Assembly: GCF_005402965.1 (NCBI RefSeq)
Contig: NZ_BJCF01000006.1
Span: forward strand, 82,381 to 146,380
Origin: Dolichospermum planctonicum
GTDB taxonomy: Bacteria > Cyanobacteriota > Cyanobacteriia > Cyanobacteriales > Nostocaceae
Direction of reading: 5' to 3'
Length of the DNA: 64,000 nt
Of the stretch, positions 15,393-25,117 are shown piece after piece (positions within the stretch are counted from its first letter, which is position 1; the number at the start of each line of letters is the position of its first letter). The position numbers and the translations under genes are program-made. The notes under the pieces are model-generated. The model did no database searches, had not been told where the DNA came from, and worked only from the letters and a program-made list of their open reading frames with translations.

Positions 15393-16643
15393 TTATCTAT
15401 TTTTCCTAGTTCTCGGTTCTATAACATGAGGGTTTACTCCAAAATATTTCGCTGCTGCTGACATATCAAATGTTAATAAATTAATATCCCCTAAATCTTT
15501 AATACCTTGAGGTTGAGACGATTTGATATCTAAAACTTGAATAATTTCCTCTGCGACTGCTTGCGCTAAAAGCGGGGGAACAGAATTACCAATTTGTCGA
15601 AAACCATGCCATTTTGTGGGATGAAATCTAAACCAATCAGGATAGGAATGTAAACGCGCAGCTTCCCTCACAGTAATACATCTGGGAATAAAAGGATGTA
15701 TAGGACGAGGAGAAGTAAATGCACCTTTATTGCTAGGTGTTCCCGCTCTTAAAGTATTACATAAACCATGAGGATCAAGTTTATGAAAGCGACTGATTGA
15801 TTCAATTTTACCATGGGGTGTAGAGGCAAATCTTTCCATAGATTCGGGTGAGTGTTTGCTTCTTAAACTTGATGTGAGTAAATTATGATCATACTGACGT
15901 TGATAGGAATAGTTATTTTTGGCAATTTCCAGATTACGCAGTTTTTTAGCATAATTACTAGGGTTACTAAATTCAGTAATTATCCAATCTTGTTGATATA
16001 ATTCTGGATAGTTTTCTATGACTGGTAAATCTTGTAATGCGTCCCAAACTGTCGGAGATTTTTGACCAGGGAATGTAATTTTTTCTGGATATTTTGGAAC
16101 TTCTATATTTTGACGTGAACCGAGTAAAAATAACCTTTCTCGATTTTGTGGGACTCCATAATTAGCTGCATTTAAAACTTGATAATTTGCATTAACTTGA
16201 TAACCACTTTCGGAAAATTGACTAATGATTTCTGCAATAAATTCTTTATGTTTTCCGACTGTCATTCCTTTGACATTTTCCAATACAAAAAACTTAGGTT
16301 GTAATTCTCTAACCAACCTAATAAAATGGAAAACTAAAGAGTTTCTGGGATCATCAAAAGAACGTTTTCCCATTAATGAAAAACCTTGACAGGGTGGACC
16401 ACCAAATACTACATCAATTTCTTGATTAGCAATTTGAGAACTATTCCTAATTTCTTCCCCTGTTGTCTCTTCCACGCTTTTACATAATACAGTCCAAAAA
16501 GGAAAATTAAATTGATGAATTGCACAATGAATTGGGTCTATTTCCACAGAAGCAAGGACATCAAACCCAGCTTGTTCAAAGCCTAAAGTCATCCCTCCTG
16601 CACCCGCAAATAAATCAACTGCAATTGCTCGTTTTTTGGTCAT
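15393..16643 (-). CDS. DNA (cytosine-5) methyltransferase
   Basis: The 416-residue enzyme has all C5-methylase motifs in order: motif I DLFAGAGGMTLGFEQAGF, motif IV GGPPCQGFSLMGKR with the catalytic cysteine, motif VI ENVKGM, motif VIII QNRERLFLLGS, motif IX REAARLHSYPDWFRF and motif X QIGNSVPPLLAQAVAEE. It methylates cytosine in double-stranded DNA; the target site is set by the variable region between VIII and IX and cannot be read from sequence. The start ATG at 16643 overlaps the stop of the Rpn remnant by one base (TAATG). No restriction enzyme is apparent, so it is solitary. Confidence 0.93.
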   Translation of the reverse strand: MTKKRAIAVDLFAGAGGMTLGFEQAGFDVLASVEIDPIHCAIHQFNFPFWTVLCKSVEETTGEEIRNSSQIANQEIDVVFGGPPCQGFSLMGKRSFDDPRNSLVFHFIRLVRELQPKFFVLENVKGMTVGKHKEFIAEIISQFSESGYQVNANYQVLNAANYGVPQNRERLFLLGSRQNIEVPKYPEKITFPGQKSPTVWDALQDLPVIENYPELYQQDWIITEFSNPSNYAKKLRNLEIAKNNYSYQRQYDHNLLTSSLRSKHSPESMERFASTPHGKIESISRFHKLDPHGLCNTLRAGTPSNKGAFTSPRPIHPFIPRCITVREAARLHSYPDWFRFHPTKWHGFRQIGNSVPPLLAQAVAEEIIQVLDIKSSQPQGIKDLGDINLLTFDMSAAAKYFGVNPHVIEPRTRKNR

Positions 16644-17112
16644 TATTTAGTTATGATTAAGTTTACAGATTGCAGCCAATTTTCTAGATCTCCAATTGAA
16701 GTAAAATCTAACAAAGCTTCTCCAAGTTCTTCAAGTTGCTCAACAGATAATGCTTGGACTTTTTGAATTAATGATGATTCAATTTCACCAATTCGACGAT
16801 TTAATTGACGGATAATTAGACGTTGTTCTCCTTCTTGTTTAGCTAGTTCTCGATCTTGTTGGTAAAGTGGTGCTAATCTCATAATCAACTCCCTATCTTC
16901 TGTTTGTGAACTTTGATTGATTCTTAAATTCTGCTGGAGGTTATAAAGTAGCTCTAGTGTAATTTCTACATAGGGCTGATTTGATGGTAACGCAACTAAT
17001 TCATCAATTGCTTGTTTTTGTACTGTTCCTCTTCCTAGAAGTCTTAACCATAGGCTTTTAGTAGTTCTTCTAGGTAATCTTTTGCGAATTGGTCATGGAT
17101 AAAACGAGTCAT
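16643..17112 (-). pseudogene. Rpn/DUF4351 family nuclease remnant with internal deletion
   Basis: The N-terminal block MTRFIHDQFAKDYLEELLKAYG opens at ATG 17112 and stops at 17044. One frame over, the sequence TGGTTAAGACTTCTAGGAAG reads WLRLLGRG and continues GTVQKQAIDELVALPSNQPY, then a DUF4351-type tail (LAPLYQQDRELAKQEGEQ, QALSVEQLEELGEALLDF) to 16643. In intact members roughly 200 residues containing the nuclease core separate these blocks. A deletion plus frameshift at about 17044 therefore killed the gene. The family are recombination-promoting nuclease/transposase-like proteins common in cyanobacteria. The tail may still be transcribed with the methyltransferase. Confidence 0.8.
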
Positions 17113-17117
17113 TTGAA

Positions 17118-18275
17118 TTAAATGTACATTGCTAATATTTCTTTGGCTGTGCGATCGCACACTCCCAATTCTCCCAAAGAATAGCGCATTTCTTGATAAT
17201 CTGTCAAGGTTTTTTGTCTTTTTTGACAATTCAATAATAATTCCATAGCAGCTTGAGTAATATTCTCTGTTGTGGCTTTTTCCTGTAAAAATTCTGGGAC
17301 AATTTCGCGCATGACAACTAAATTTACTGGAGAAGCAAAGGGAATTGAACCTTTAAGAATATGACGTGCAATCCAAGCTGTGAGGGGGTGTAGACGATAA
17401 ACTACAACTTGGGGAACATTTAATAATGCTAATTCTAAATTCACAGTTCCCGATTTAGTAATTGCAAAATCAGCCGCTGCAAAAACTTCTCTTTCTTTAC
17501 CTAATACTACCGTAGCTTGCAAACTATAATCTTTAATTGCTGCTGTAATTGTATTTCTAAATGTTTCCAAAGATAGAGGAATTAAAAAATGGACATTTGG
17601 TAAATTAGATTGAATATTTTTAGCCGCTGCAAAAATAATTGGTAACAGATATTTTAATTCTTGATGACGGGAAGCTGGTAACAAAGCAATGGTAATTTCT
17701 TCCTCTTTAATTCCTAATTTTTCCCTGGCAATTTCTCGACTGGGTGCATTTGCCATTCTATCAATCAAAGGATGTCCTACCCAACAAACATTTGCCCCAT
17801 TTTGTTGATAATACCGCGCTTCTTCTGGGAAAATTGCTAATAGTTTATCTGTAAAACCAACAATGCGGTTGGTATTTTGAAAACTCATTGACCATACCCA
17901 CTCTTGAGGAGCAATATAATAAGCAACAGGAACATCAGGTAAATTTTCCTTCATGTAAGTCCCAATTCCCAAATTAGGACCCATATAATCAATTAGTACC
18001 ACCAAATCAGGGGGATTTTCTTTTAAATAAGCGATCGCACTCCGTTGTACTCTTAATGTAGGAATAACATAAGGCAAAGATTCAATCAAACCCATTGAAC
18101 CAATACCACTGGTATTACCTAAAATTTTCGCCCCAGCTTGCGCCATTTTCTCCCCACCCAAAGCTACAATTTCTAAGGTCAACCCGACAGCTACAGCTTG
18201 ACGTTGAAGCGCTGCAATTAATAGCGAACCCTGTAGATCTCCAGAAACTTCACCAGTACTAATAAATATCCGCAT
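17118..18275 (-). CDS. lpxB: Lipid-A-disaccharide synthase LpxB
   Basis: The 385-residue GT19 enzyme joins UDP-2,3-diacylglucosamine and lipid X to form the lipid A disaccharide at the inner membrane. Family motifs seen are RIFISTGEVSGDLQGSLLI at the start, MGLIESLPYV, PDLVVLIDYMGPNL, YYIAPQEWVW and the C-terminal KSGTVNLELAL. The length is normal and the ATG start at 18275 is well placed. It is the last gene of the lpxC-fabZ-lpxA-lpxB group, with spacers of 60-180 bp, and lies 5 bp from the Rpn remnant. Confidence 0.96.
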   Translation of the reverse strand: MRIFISTGEVSGDLQGSLLIAALQRQAVAVGLTLEIVALGGEKMAQAGAKILGNTSGIGSMGLIESLPYVIPTLRVQRSAIAYLKENPPDLVVLIDYMGPNLGIGTYMKENLPDVPVAYYIAPQEWVWSMSFQNTNRIVGFTDKLLAIFPEEARYYQQNGANVCWVGHPLIDRMANAPSREIAREKLGIKEEEITIALLPASRHQELKYLLPIIFAAAKNIQSNLPNVHFLIPLSLETFRNTITAAIKDYSLQATVVLGKEREVFAAADFAITKSGTVNLELALLNVPQVVVYRLHPLTAWIARHILKGSIPFASPVNLVVMREIVPEFLQEKATTENITQAAMELLLNCQKRQKTLTDYQEMRYSLGELGVCDRTAKEILAMYI

Positions 18276-18455
18276 TTTAGATTTTAGATTTTAGATTTTT
18301 ACTTACTTTTCTATTTTTTTTATTATTCTTCTTTTCTTCCTTCGTGTCCTTTGCGTCTTTGTGGTTTTTTAAAACTTTATTCTTTCCACCAAAACAGAGT
18401 CACTAATCAATTTTGAGGACGGGAAAACCCCGCCCCAGATTTGATTTCCTATTCA

Positions 18456-19286
18456 TTATTCATCAATGACTGTTTTTTTGCCTTTTCCGGGAATTAACCC
18501 TCGTCTTCCCGGCATTTGGGAAAGTAGCAAAAAACGGCGAAGATGTTTTAATTCTTCCGTATCTCCCAAATTTTCCAACTCTTGTAAAGCATCTTTAAAC
18601 AGCAAATCAGAATGATAAAGCAGACGGAAAGCCTTTTTAATTAATTGAAAATCGCTAACAGCCATCCCTGAACGTTTTAATCCTACCAAATTGAGCGATC
18701 GCACTCTTGCAGGATTTCCCTCCACTAACATATAAGGAGGTACATCTCTATCAATGCGTGCCATACCGCCTATCATTGACATTCCCCCAATATGGACAAA
18801 TTGATGCACACCTAAAACACCGCTCAACCTAGCTCGTGATTCAATATGTACATGACCTGCCAATGCTACAGAGTTAGCAATAATAACAGAATCTGAAATC
18901 TCACAATTATGACCTACATGAACATAGGCCATTAATAAATTGCCATTACCGATAATTGTCGCTTCTCCACGTCCAGTAGCGCGGTTAATCGTTACGTACT
19001 CACGGATAGAATTATTGTTACCAATTCTTACCCAAGTCGGTTCTCCCAGGTATTTGAGGTCTTGCGGCTGCATACCGATAACGGCGCCGGAAAAAATCTG
19101 ATTTCCTGTACCAATTTCACAAAGTCCCTCTAGGACAACGTGAGAGCCAATTACAGTATCTGCACCAACTTTAACATTCTCTCCTATCACAGCATAAGCA
19201 CCGACTTGCACTGTTGGGTGGAGTTTTGCGTTAGCATGAATGACAGCAGTTGGATGAATAAGTGTTTTCAAAGGTGAATCTCCCAA
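18456..19286 (-). CDS. lpxA: UDP-GlcNAc acyltransferase LpxA
   Basis: This 276-residue protein has the left-handed beta-helix hexapeptide repeats of LpxA (IHPTAVIHANAKLHPTVQVG, AYAVIGENVKVG) and the catalytic histidine region AYVHVGHNCEISD, then GLKRSGMAV at the start of the C-terminal helices. It transfers a 3-hydroxyacyl chain from ACP to UDP-GlcNAc, the first step of lipid A synthesis. The start at ATG 19286 gives a short leader before the first hexapeptide. A basic tail (RRGLIPGKGKKTVIDE) extends the C-terminus. It is part of the lpx group. Confidence 0.96.
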   Translation of the reverse strand: MGDSPLKTLIHPTAVIHANAKLHPTVQVGAYAVIGENVKVGADTVIGSHVVLEGLCEIGTGNQIFSGAVIGMQPQDLKYLGEPTWVRIGNNNSIREYVTINRATGRGEATIIGNGNLLMAYVHVGHNCEISDSVIIANSVALAGHVHIESRARLSGVLGVHQFVHIGGMSMIGGMARIDRDVPPYMLVEGNPARVRSLNLVGLKRSGMAVSDFQLIKKAFRLLYHSDLLFKDALQELENLGDTEELKHLRRFLLLSQMPGRRGLIPGKGKKTVIDE

Positions 19287-19465
19287 ATTAAGTGCTTTTT
19301 TATATCCAGTATTTCAGTGAAGAAACTTGTCGGGTAAAGTAAGTTATGTGTGAGGGCGAAAATTGAAAATTAGGGGTATAGTAGTGTTTAATTTATTCAA
19401 ACTTTCTCAAAGCTACAACGTATCTAAACATTAGCCATTGAGATTTCTTTAATTGCAATTAATGA

Positions 19466-19951
19466 TTAACTAATCAAAGAAAACATCAATTCCCCTTCAG
19501 CGGCTAATTGTCCATTAACTTCCGCTTTTCCTTGCATTTTTCCAAAACGACGCTGCTTTACCCACAACAGTTCCACCGTCATGACTAATTGATCTCCGGG
19601 AACAACTTGACGACGAAAACGAACTTTATCAATACCGGCAAATACAAATAGTCCTCCTTGTGAATCTGGCATTTGCGTCATTACCACACCCCCAACCTGT
19701 GCCATTGCCTCAATAATTAGCACACCGGGCATCAGCGATCGCCCTGGAAAATGCCCTTGAAATTGGGGTTCATTAAAGCTAACATTTTTAATACCCACGG
19801 CTTTTTTTCCAGGAACATAGTCAATAATCCGATCTACCAGTAAAAATGGATAACGATGGGGTAATAGTTCCTGAATTTCCTCAATACTAAAGGTAGTTTT
19901 AATAGTCTGTGGATTGCTTGACGGAGAATTAGATTCAGTAATAGTGGACAT
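19466..19951 (-). CDS. fabZ: 3-hydroxyacyl-ACP dehydratase FabZ
   Basis: The hot-dog fold enzyme of 161 residues shows [16 protein letters not shown] with the catalytic histidine and [20 protein letters not shown] with the catalytic glutamate region. It dehydrates 3-hydroxyacyl-ACP in fatty acid elongation and competes with LpxA and LpxC for the same acyl pool, which explains its place between them. The frame opens at 19984, but ATG 19951 (MSTITESNS) fits the family N-terminus better. Confidence 0.95.
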   Translation of the reverse strand: MSTITESNSPSSNPQTIKTTFSIEEIQELLPHRYPFLLVDRIIDYVPGKKAVGIKNVSFNEPQFQGHFPGRSLMPGVLIIEAMAQVGGVVMTQMPDSQGGLFVFAGIDKVRFRRQVVPGDQLVMTVELLWVKQRRFGKMQGKAEVNGQLAAEGELMFSLIS

Positions 19952-20012
19952 TAGTGGTACTTTACGTAAGTTATTAGACACCAAAATAAGTAAATTGGTA
20001 AATTGGGGAATT

Positions 20013-20861
20013 TTAGATCAATTCTAAAATCCTGTTTGCTAGTTTAATGTGTAAATTATGACTAGCCTTGTAAGCCAAAAAATGAGCTATAGGGAAATTT
20101 CCCAGCAAACTCAAATCTCCTACTAGATCCAAGATTTTATGACGAACTGGTTCATTTGCAAATCGTAATGGTGGATTTAACCAACCTTGGGGACCACAAA
20201 CTAGAGCATTATCTAAACTCCCACCTTTAATTAATCCCGATTTTTGTAAATGTTCAATTTGATGCTGTAACCCAAAAGTTCGCGCAGGTGCAATTTCTGA
20301 AACAAAGTCAGCAGAAGACTTTTCTAAATCTGTACTCATTAAAAAACTGTACCATTGATTACCAATTGCCGGCAAATTAAAATCTATACCATAGCTAAAA
20401 CGAGTTTCTGGAGCGGGTAAAGCGCAAACAAAAGCATCACCCTCATAAATCCAAATAGGTTCAGTAATAATTAAAGGTGTAGTTATTTTCACTAGTTGTT
20501 GGGAAACTAAACCGACTTCCGCAATTTTCTGACACCAAATTTCAGCCGAACCGTCTAAAAGGGGTATTTCCGGTCCATCAATTTCAATTTTGACATTATC
20601 AACCCCCATAGCTGCCAAAGCCGCCAATAAATGCTCTACAGTGCGAACACAGACTTGATTCTTACCCAATTGAGTAGAAAGCACAGTCTGACTCACAGCC
20701 GCAATTTGCGCGGGGATAATTGGTGAACCAGGTAAATCTACCCGGACAAAAAAGCGACCACTTCCCGCTGGTGCTGCTAATATTCGCACTTGAGTTTTAA
20801 CACCACTATGCAGCCCCACACCAGTCTGAGTAATTTCCCCAGCTAAAGTATGTTGCTGCAT
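20013..20861 (-). CDS. lpxC: UDP-3-O-acyl-GlcNAc deacetylase LpxC
   Basis: The zinc enzyme of 282 residues starts at ATG 20861 ([20 protein letters not shown]), preceded by GGTGAG; the frame extends 30 codons upstream without family support. Zinc ligands are seen in [15 protein letters not shown] and in [16 protein letters not shown]. It removes acetate in the committed step of lipid A synthesis. The [20 protein letters not shown] segment and the NALV region are intact. It sits between fabZ and bamA, about 95 bp after bamA. Confidence 0.96.
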   Translation of the reverse strand: MQQHTLAGEITQTGVGLHSGVKTQVRILAAPAGSGRFFVRVDLPGSPIIPAQIAAVSQTVLSTQLGKNQVCVRTVEHLLAALAAMGVDNVKIEIDGPEIPLLDGSAEIWCQKIAEVGLVSQQLVKITTPLIITEPIWIYEGDAFVCALPAPETRFSYGIDFNLPAIGNQWYSFLMSTDLEKSSADFVSEIAPARTFGLQHQIEHLQKSGLIKGGSLDNALVCGPQGWLNPPLRFANEPVRHKILDLVGDLSLLGNFPIAHFLAYKASHNLHIKLANRILELI

Positions 20862-20956
20862 AGTCTCACCATCTGTAATATTGTAACTAATATTGCCCAT
20901 CTTCCATCTTGAGTAGAAACCCTGATTAATATTGTCCTGATTATTGACCAAACAAA

Positions 20957-23272
20957 TTAAAATCTTTCCCCGATCCCAAAATTAATCCGACTTTCATTAT
21001 TATCAGTGATCCCGTAATCTATCCGAATAGGTCCTAGTGGTGATTGTATCCGCAAACCTAAACCATAGCCATAACCGTCGCCACTTTTATTTAACAATTG
21101 TGCGGCTTTGGTACTAGTTCCCAAGTCACTACCATAATCAAAAAATAGTGCGCCACTGACAACAGAGAAAACAGGAAACCGATACTCAGCCGCAGCTTGG
21201 ATATAACTGCTACCAGATCCTAATCTACCTTCACCATAACCCCGCACCGAGTTACTACCACCGAGAGTAAAAGCTTCATAGGGAGGTAAATCTCCTAAAA
21301 TCGTCCCCCCTTGGGCGTTAAATGCTAAAGTTTCTGGTTTTTTACTAAAGCCAATCAATTTAATCGGTAGATACTGACTATAGTTACCCCGGAACCTAGT
21401 CATAAAAATACCACCTGAACCTACAGGTACAGATTGATCAAGTCCAAAGCTGAGGTAAGAACCTTTTGTGGGTTGGTTCGGATTATTACGGAGATCCCTT
21501 TGCGCTCCTAACTTGAGTAGAAATAAATCGTCTTCTCCTGAAGGGGAAACAGTTAAGGGAATTTTAGCACTAATGTTGCTACCATCAAATAGCGCCCCTT
21601 CTGTCCTCAAATTACCATCAGCATCACGACCAGAAACCCGTTGATATTGTAGTCCAGCAGAAGCCACCCATGCTGCATTTTTGTAGGGATTGGTCGTCAA
21701 TGGACGAGTAAATGTGATACCACCACCCAAACGAGTAATCCGGGGGCTAACCTGGGCATCTGTATTCGTAATATTATTGGGATCGAAAGTCTCTATGTTT
21801 TTATCTTTACCTTCAAAAATCAAGGAAATAGAACGACGACGGAAAATATTAGTTGTATAAGAAGTGCGATAAGGATCACCCGCAATCCAAGGATCAGTAA
21901 ATCGCAAGTCAAATAGTAGTTCCCGTTCCCCTAACTGTACCTCTGTTCCCAATTTTTGGTTTCTTCCCCCCAGGTTTTGCTGCTGATAGCTGATAGTTCC
22001 AAACAAACCACTGGCGGAACTAATCCCCGCCCCTGCGGCAATAGAGCCGCTACTGCGTTCTGCTACATTTATTACTACAGTAACTTTACTCGGATCAGTT
22101 CCAGGATCAAGGGAAACATTGACATCTTCAAACAACGCTAACCCAAAAACCCTTTGTAAGTCTCTTTGAACAATGTTACGGTTAAATACCTGCCCAGGTT
22201 TTAACTCTACTTCCCTAGTAATTATATAATCTTTTGTCCGTCCCCGAATTGGTTCTCCCTTCTCGTTGACCTCTTGTCCTTCTTTATCGCGGAATTTAAC
22301 TTTCACGTTTTCCACCACCCCTTCTGCTATCTGTAGGGTGACAACTCCATTTTCTGAGATTTTCGGTACTCCAATTAAGTTGGCTAATACATAACCTTGG
22401 TCTTGATAACGTTTGGTTAATTGTTTGATTCCCTCTTGTAATTCCCGCAAGTTGAGAATTTTTCCATATTGACTACTAAATATTTCTTGTGCAGTTTCCC
22501 CAGGAAGTACGGAAGCTACACCCGTTCCAGGATTTGCTTCTAATTCTACTTTACTGAGAATAGGATTAGGGGTGACAATAAAACTCACCCGTACGCCCAG
22601 GGGTGTATCTTCTGGAAGCGCTTGCACGTTGGAGAAAAGCCCAATTCTCACAATCGCATTAATATCTTCTTGCAGTTGAGAACGGGTTGCTGTCTGTCCC
22701 GCTTGGGTACGAATGACTTTGTAAATTTCCGCTTCTAATTCGGGCGTGATTTTTCCCGTCTCCGTTTTCACAACTACTTCTGACACCAACACCCGCGCTT
22801 CCGTTGTTTCTGGATTAGGAGATGATGTCGGTGGTGTTGTCGGGAGATTCTGATTTTCTTGATTAGATTCAGTCTCGGAGGGTTGGGTGGGCTTTGGTTG
22901 TGGAACTTGTGCTGTGATTGGAGTTGTTGTAGTGTTTGGCACAATCACAGCAGCATTATTTACTAGTGCTGAATTGGTTGTTAAAACTTTAACAATAGAA
23001 GAATCTTGGTGAGATGCTTTTTCTATAATCCTTGGGGCAACCACGGCGGGATTACACTGGGCAACCACGGGGGGATTATTGCCCCTACATTCGTTTTTGT
23101 CAATTTTACCAGGATTGTGCTTGTCTAGTTGATTTGTATCTACTGTCAAAATTTCTGTTGTCCCTGCAAGACTATTAACAGCTTGGGCATTTGCCTTGAC
23201 GGAAGAACCAACAATGGGAACTGTAATGGCTACCATTGCCATTAATCCCCGTGTTAAACTTGTTTTAATCAT
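20957..23272 (-). CDS. bamA: Omp85/BamA outer-membrane assembly protein
   Basis: The protein of 771 residues has a signal peptide ([20 protein letters not shown], then cleavage near ANA), a long Pro/Thr-rich linker to about residue 160, three POTRA domains (about 165-430) and a 16-strand D15 barrel ending in [10 protein letters not shown]. The C-terminal phenylalanine is the usual assembly signal. It folds and inserts outer-membrane beta-barrels and is the cyanobacterial relative of plastid Toc75. ATG 23272 is preferred over a GTG at 23290. The linker (about 23035-23093) contains a dispersed repeat, GGGCAACCACGGGGGGATT, read in frame. It heads the lpx block, fitting joint control of outer-membrane lipid and protein assembly. 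Confidence 0.94.
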   Translation of the reverse strand: MIKTSLTRGLMAMVAITVPIVGSSVKANAQAVNSLAGTTEILTVDTNQLDKHNPGKIDKNECRGNNPPVVAQCNPAVVAPRIIEKASHQDSSIVKVLTTNSALVNNAAVIVPNTTTTPITAQVPQPKPTQPSETESNQENQNLPTTPPTSSPNPETTEARVLVSEVVVKTETGKITPELEAEIYKVIRTQAGQTATRSQLQEDINAIVRIGLFSNVQALPEDTPLGVRVSFIVTPNPILSKVELEANPGTGVASVLPGETAQEIFSSQYGKILNLRELQEGIKQLTKRYQDQGYVLANLIGVPKISENGVVTLQIAEGVVENVKVKFRDKEGQEVNEKGEPIRGRTKDYIITREVELKPGQVFNRNIVQRDLQRVFGLALFEDVNVSLDPGTDPSKVTVVINVAERSSGSIAAGAGISSASGLFGTISYQQQNLGGRNQKLGTEVQLGERELLFDLRFTDPWIAGDPYRTSYTTNIFRRRSISLIFEGKDKNIETFDPNNITNTDAQVSPRITRLGGGITFTRPLTTNPYKNAAWVASAGLQYQRVSGRDADGNLRTEGALFDGSNISAKIPLTVSPSGEDDLFLLKLGAQRDLRNNPNQPTKGSYLSFGLDQSVPVGSGGIFMTRFRGNYSQYLPIKLIGFSKKPETLAFNAQGGTILGDLPPYEAFTLGGSNSVRGYGEGRLGSGSSYIQAAAEYRFPVFSVVSGALFFDYGSDLGTSTKAAQLLNKSGDGYGYGLGLRIQSPLGPIRIDYGITDNNESRINFGIGERF

Positions 23273-23332
23273 TTTTCTCTCTACTACCACACACCATTAA
23301 TCGTCAAAAGTTATTTACCCTGTTTAAGTAGT

Positions 23333-24058
23333 TTATACTACTTTTAATACTCTTTGTAAAACCTGCTGGTAAGCATTCTCTATATTTCCTAAGTCACGAC
23401 GAAAACGATCTTTATCCATAATTCGGTTCTCAGGATCGGTTTGGTTCATGTCCCATAAACGACAGGTATCAGGACTAATTTCGTCGGCTAATAGTATTTG
23501 CTGTTGGTGGTCTACACCAAATTCAAGTTTAAAGTCTACCAAGGTAATCTGGCATTTTTCCCAAAACTCCTGGAGAAATTTGTTGATTTCTAATGCTAGA
23601 TGGGTAATTTGATCAACTTGTTCCGGTCTCGCTAATTCTAAAAGCAATAAGCGATCGCGCGTCAGTAAAGGATCACCTAAATCATCATTTTTGTAATAAA
23701 ATTCCACTAAAGGCTTTGATAAAACTGTACCTGGTATTAACCCAGTTTCCTTGCACAGACTACCAGCCGCAATGTTCCTCACCACTACCTCCACAGGGAT
23801 GATTTTTACAGCTTTTACTCGCATTAAATGCGGGGCTGGACTATCAATAAAATGAGTTTTAATACCCTGTTTAGCCAATTGTTGAAATAGTTGGCTAGAA
23901 ATACTACAGTTGATCATCCCCTTATTCTCAATGCTGCCGCGTTTTTGAGCATTAAAAGCTGTAGCATCATCTTTAAAATCAGCCAACAAAATTTCTGGAT
24001 CTTCTGTAGCGTAGAGAATTTTAGCTTTGCCTTCGTAGAGTTTAGAATTAACAGACAT
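23333..24058 (-). CDS. purC: SAICAR synthase PurC
   Basis: The 241-residue enzyme couples CAIR with aspartate in purine synthesis, using ATP. Motifs include KLYEGKAKILYAT at the N-terminus, FNAQKRGSIENKGMINCSIS, VEVVVRNIAAGSLCKE and LADEISPDTCRLWD. The length is typical of the short bacterial form. The start at ATG 24058 is clear. It lies upstream of bamA on the same strand with a 60-bp gap, so read-through into the outer-membrane genes is possible. Confidence 0.97.
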   Translation of the reverse strand: MSVNSKLYEGKAKILYATEDPEILLADFKDDATAFNAQKRGSIENKGMINCSISSQLFQQLAKQGIKTHFIDSPAPHLMRVKAVKIIPVEVVVRNIAAGSLCKETGLIPGTVLSKPLVEFYYKNDDLGDPLLTRDRLLLLELARPEQVDQITHLALEINKFLQEFWEKCQITLVDFKLEFGVDHQQQILLADEISPDTCRLWDMNQTDPENRIMDKDRFRRDLGNIENAYQQVLQRVLKVV

Positions 24059-24522
24059 GATAAGATATTAAAAACTGTTTTTGGTAGTGGACGGCTTTGA
24101 TGAAATCAGCTTCACCATTTTATCTTTAGTTATTAGTCATTGGTGAACAGGACTTTTCGGCATATTTCACCAACTAATTTAAGTTAACTAATTTAAGTTC
24201 TTCCGATCTATTCTAGACCGGTAATGTAAAATTATTACTCTTATCTGTTCCCTGTCACTTGATTAATTAAGCTAAACCCACTAAAAAAATATGTATAAAT
24301 CATTAGGTTACCTCATATTTCATATATTTAAATATACTTAATTTTCCTGATAGATGGCAGTAGTCATGTATCTAATCTGAATCTGTTTTGAATGTGTCTG
24401 ATCTTCTGCCAAAATTTGATTTGCAAAATATTGTAGAATATATTAATCTATTTTCAGGAATATAGTCATAACTTACAGAAGATTATATAATCTGTTGTTA
24501 ATAAATAAGGGGATAATCAGAC
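24059..24522. other. Intergenic stretch, no gene seen
   Basis: AT-rich DNA between divergent purC and the small genes at 24523-25032. I see no ORF of note, no tRNA and no clear terminator; it probably holds the promoters of both sides. Confidence 0.5.
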
Positions 24523-24639
24523 ATGACCAATTACTCTAAAGCTCCACCTATAGCCTGTGAAACCCCGCACTATCAGATGAATGCTAAAAAACTCCTCAAG
24601 TGCCTGACTGATAAATACATATCCAGGCATAGGATTTAG
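24523..24639 (+). CDS. Possible 38-residue peptide
   Basis: ATG 24523 opens a short frame, MTNYSKAPPIACETPHYQM and onward, basic and with two cysteines, with AAGGGG 12 bases upstream. It lies 126 bp before the DUF7219 gene on the same strand. No family is recognised, and length alone cannot show that it is translated. Confidence 0.25.
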   Translation: MTNYSKAPPIACETPHYQMNAKKLLKCLTDKYISRHRI

Positions 24640-24765
24640 CAAAAGCCCGCAGGGTAAGCATTCTGTTACATTTTATTTTCCATCTACTTATAAGTAGATA
24701 TGATGTCGAAAAGGCTGGTAACGGTATATGTTTTATAGAGTATTTGAGTAAATGGAGAAAAAATA

Positions 24766-25032
24766 GTGAGTATCAGTAAAGACGATTTTCTCTATCCCCG
24801 TAGTCGCTACTATGGTCATGTAAAACCAGAAAACTTGGTATTCAACGCTAATTTACAGGAGTTTGCTCAAAAAGTTGGCTATATCTGTAACCTAGAAACA
24901 GGTGGGAAAATTCCCACTGAGGAAGCGTATAAACAAATAAAGTTACTTTGGAAGCAGTTGAAGCAATCAAAAAAACAACTGAAAATAGGCGAACAACCTT
25001 CCCAAAATAACAGTTTTGAAGAGGGTAGTTAA
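24766..25032 (+). CDS. DUF7219 family small protein
   Basis: An 88-residue soluble protein starts at GTG 24766, eight bases after GGAG. The block FLYPRSRYYGHVKPENLVFN followed by LQEFAQKVGYICNLETGGK is a strongly conserved cyanobacterial signature that I associate with DUF7219. A lysine-rich helix (LLWKQLKQSKKQL) and an acidic tail follow. The function is unknown. There is no membrane segment. It converges on sqdX. Confidence 0.7.
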   Translation: MSISKDDFLYPRSRYYGHVKPENLVFNANLQEFAQKVGYICNLETGGKIPTEEAYKQIKLLWKQLKQSKKQLKIGEQPSQNNSFEEGS

Positions 25033-25117
25033 CTAGTTAATTATCATGTTTTAGCCAAAGATACCGCAGGGTGGAAAAGTCCCTGTGGTTTATGTCACAG
25101 GTCACGGAAAACGGTAA

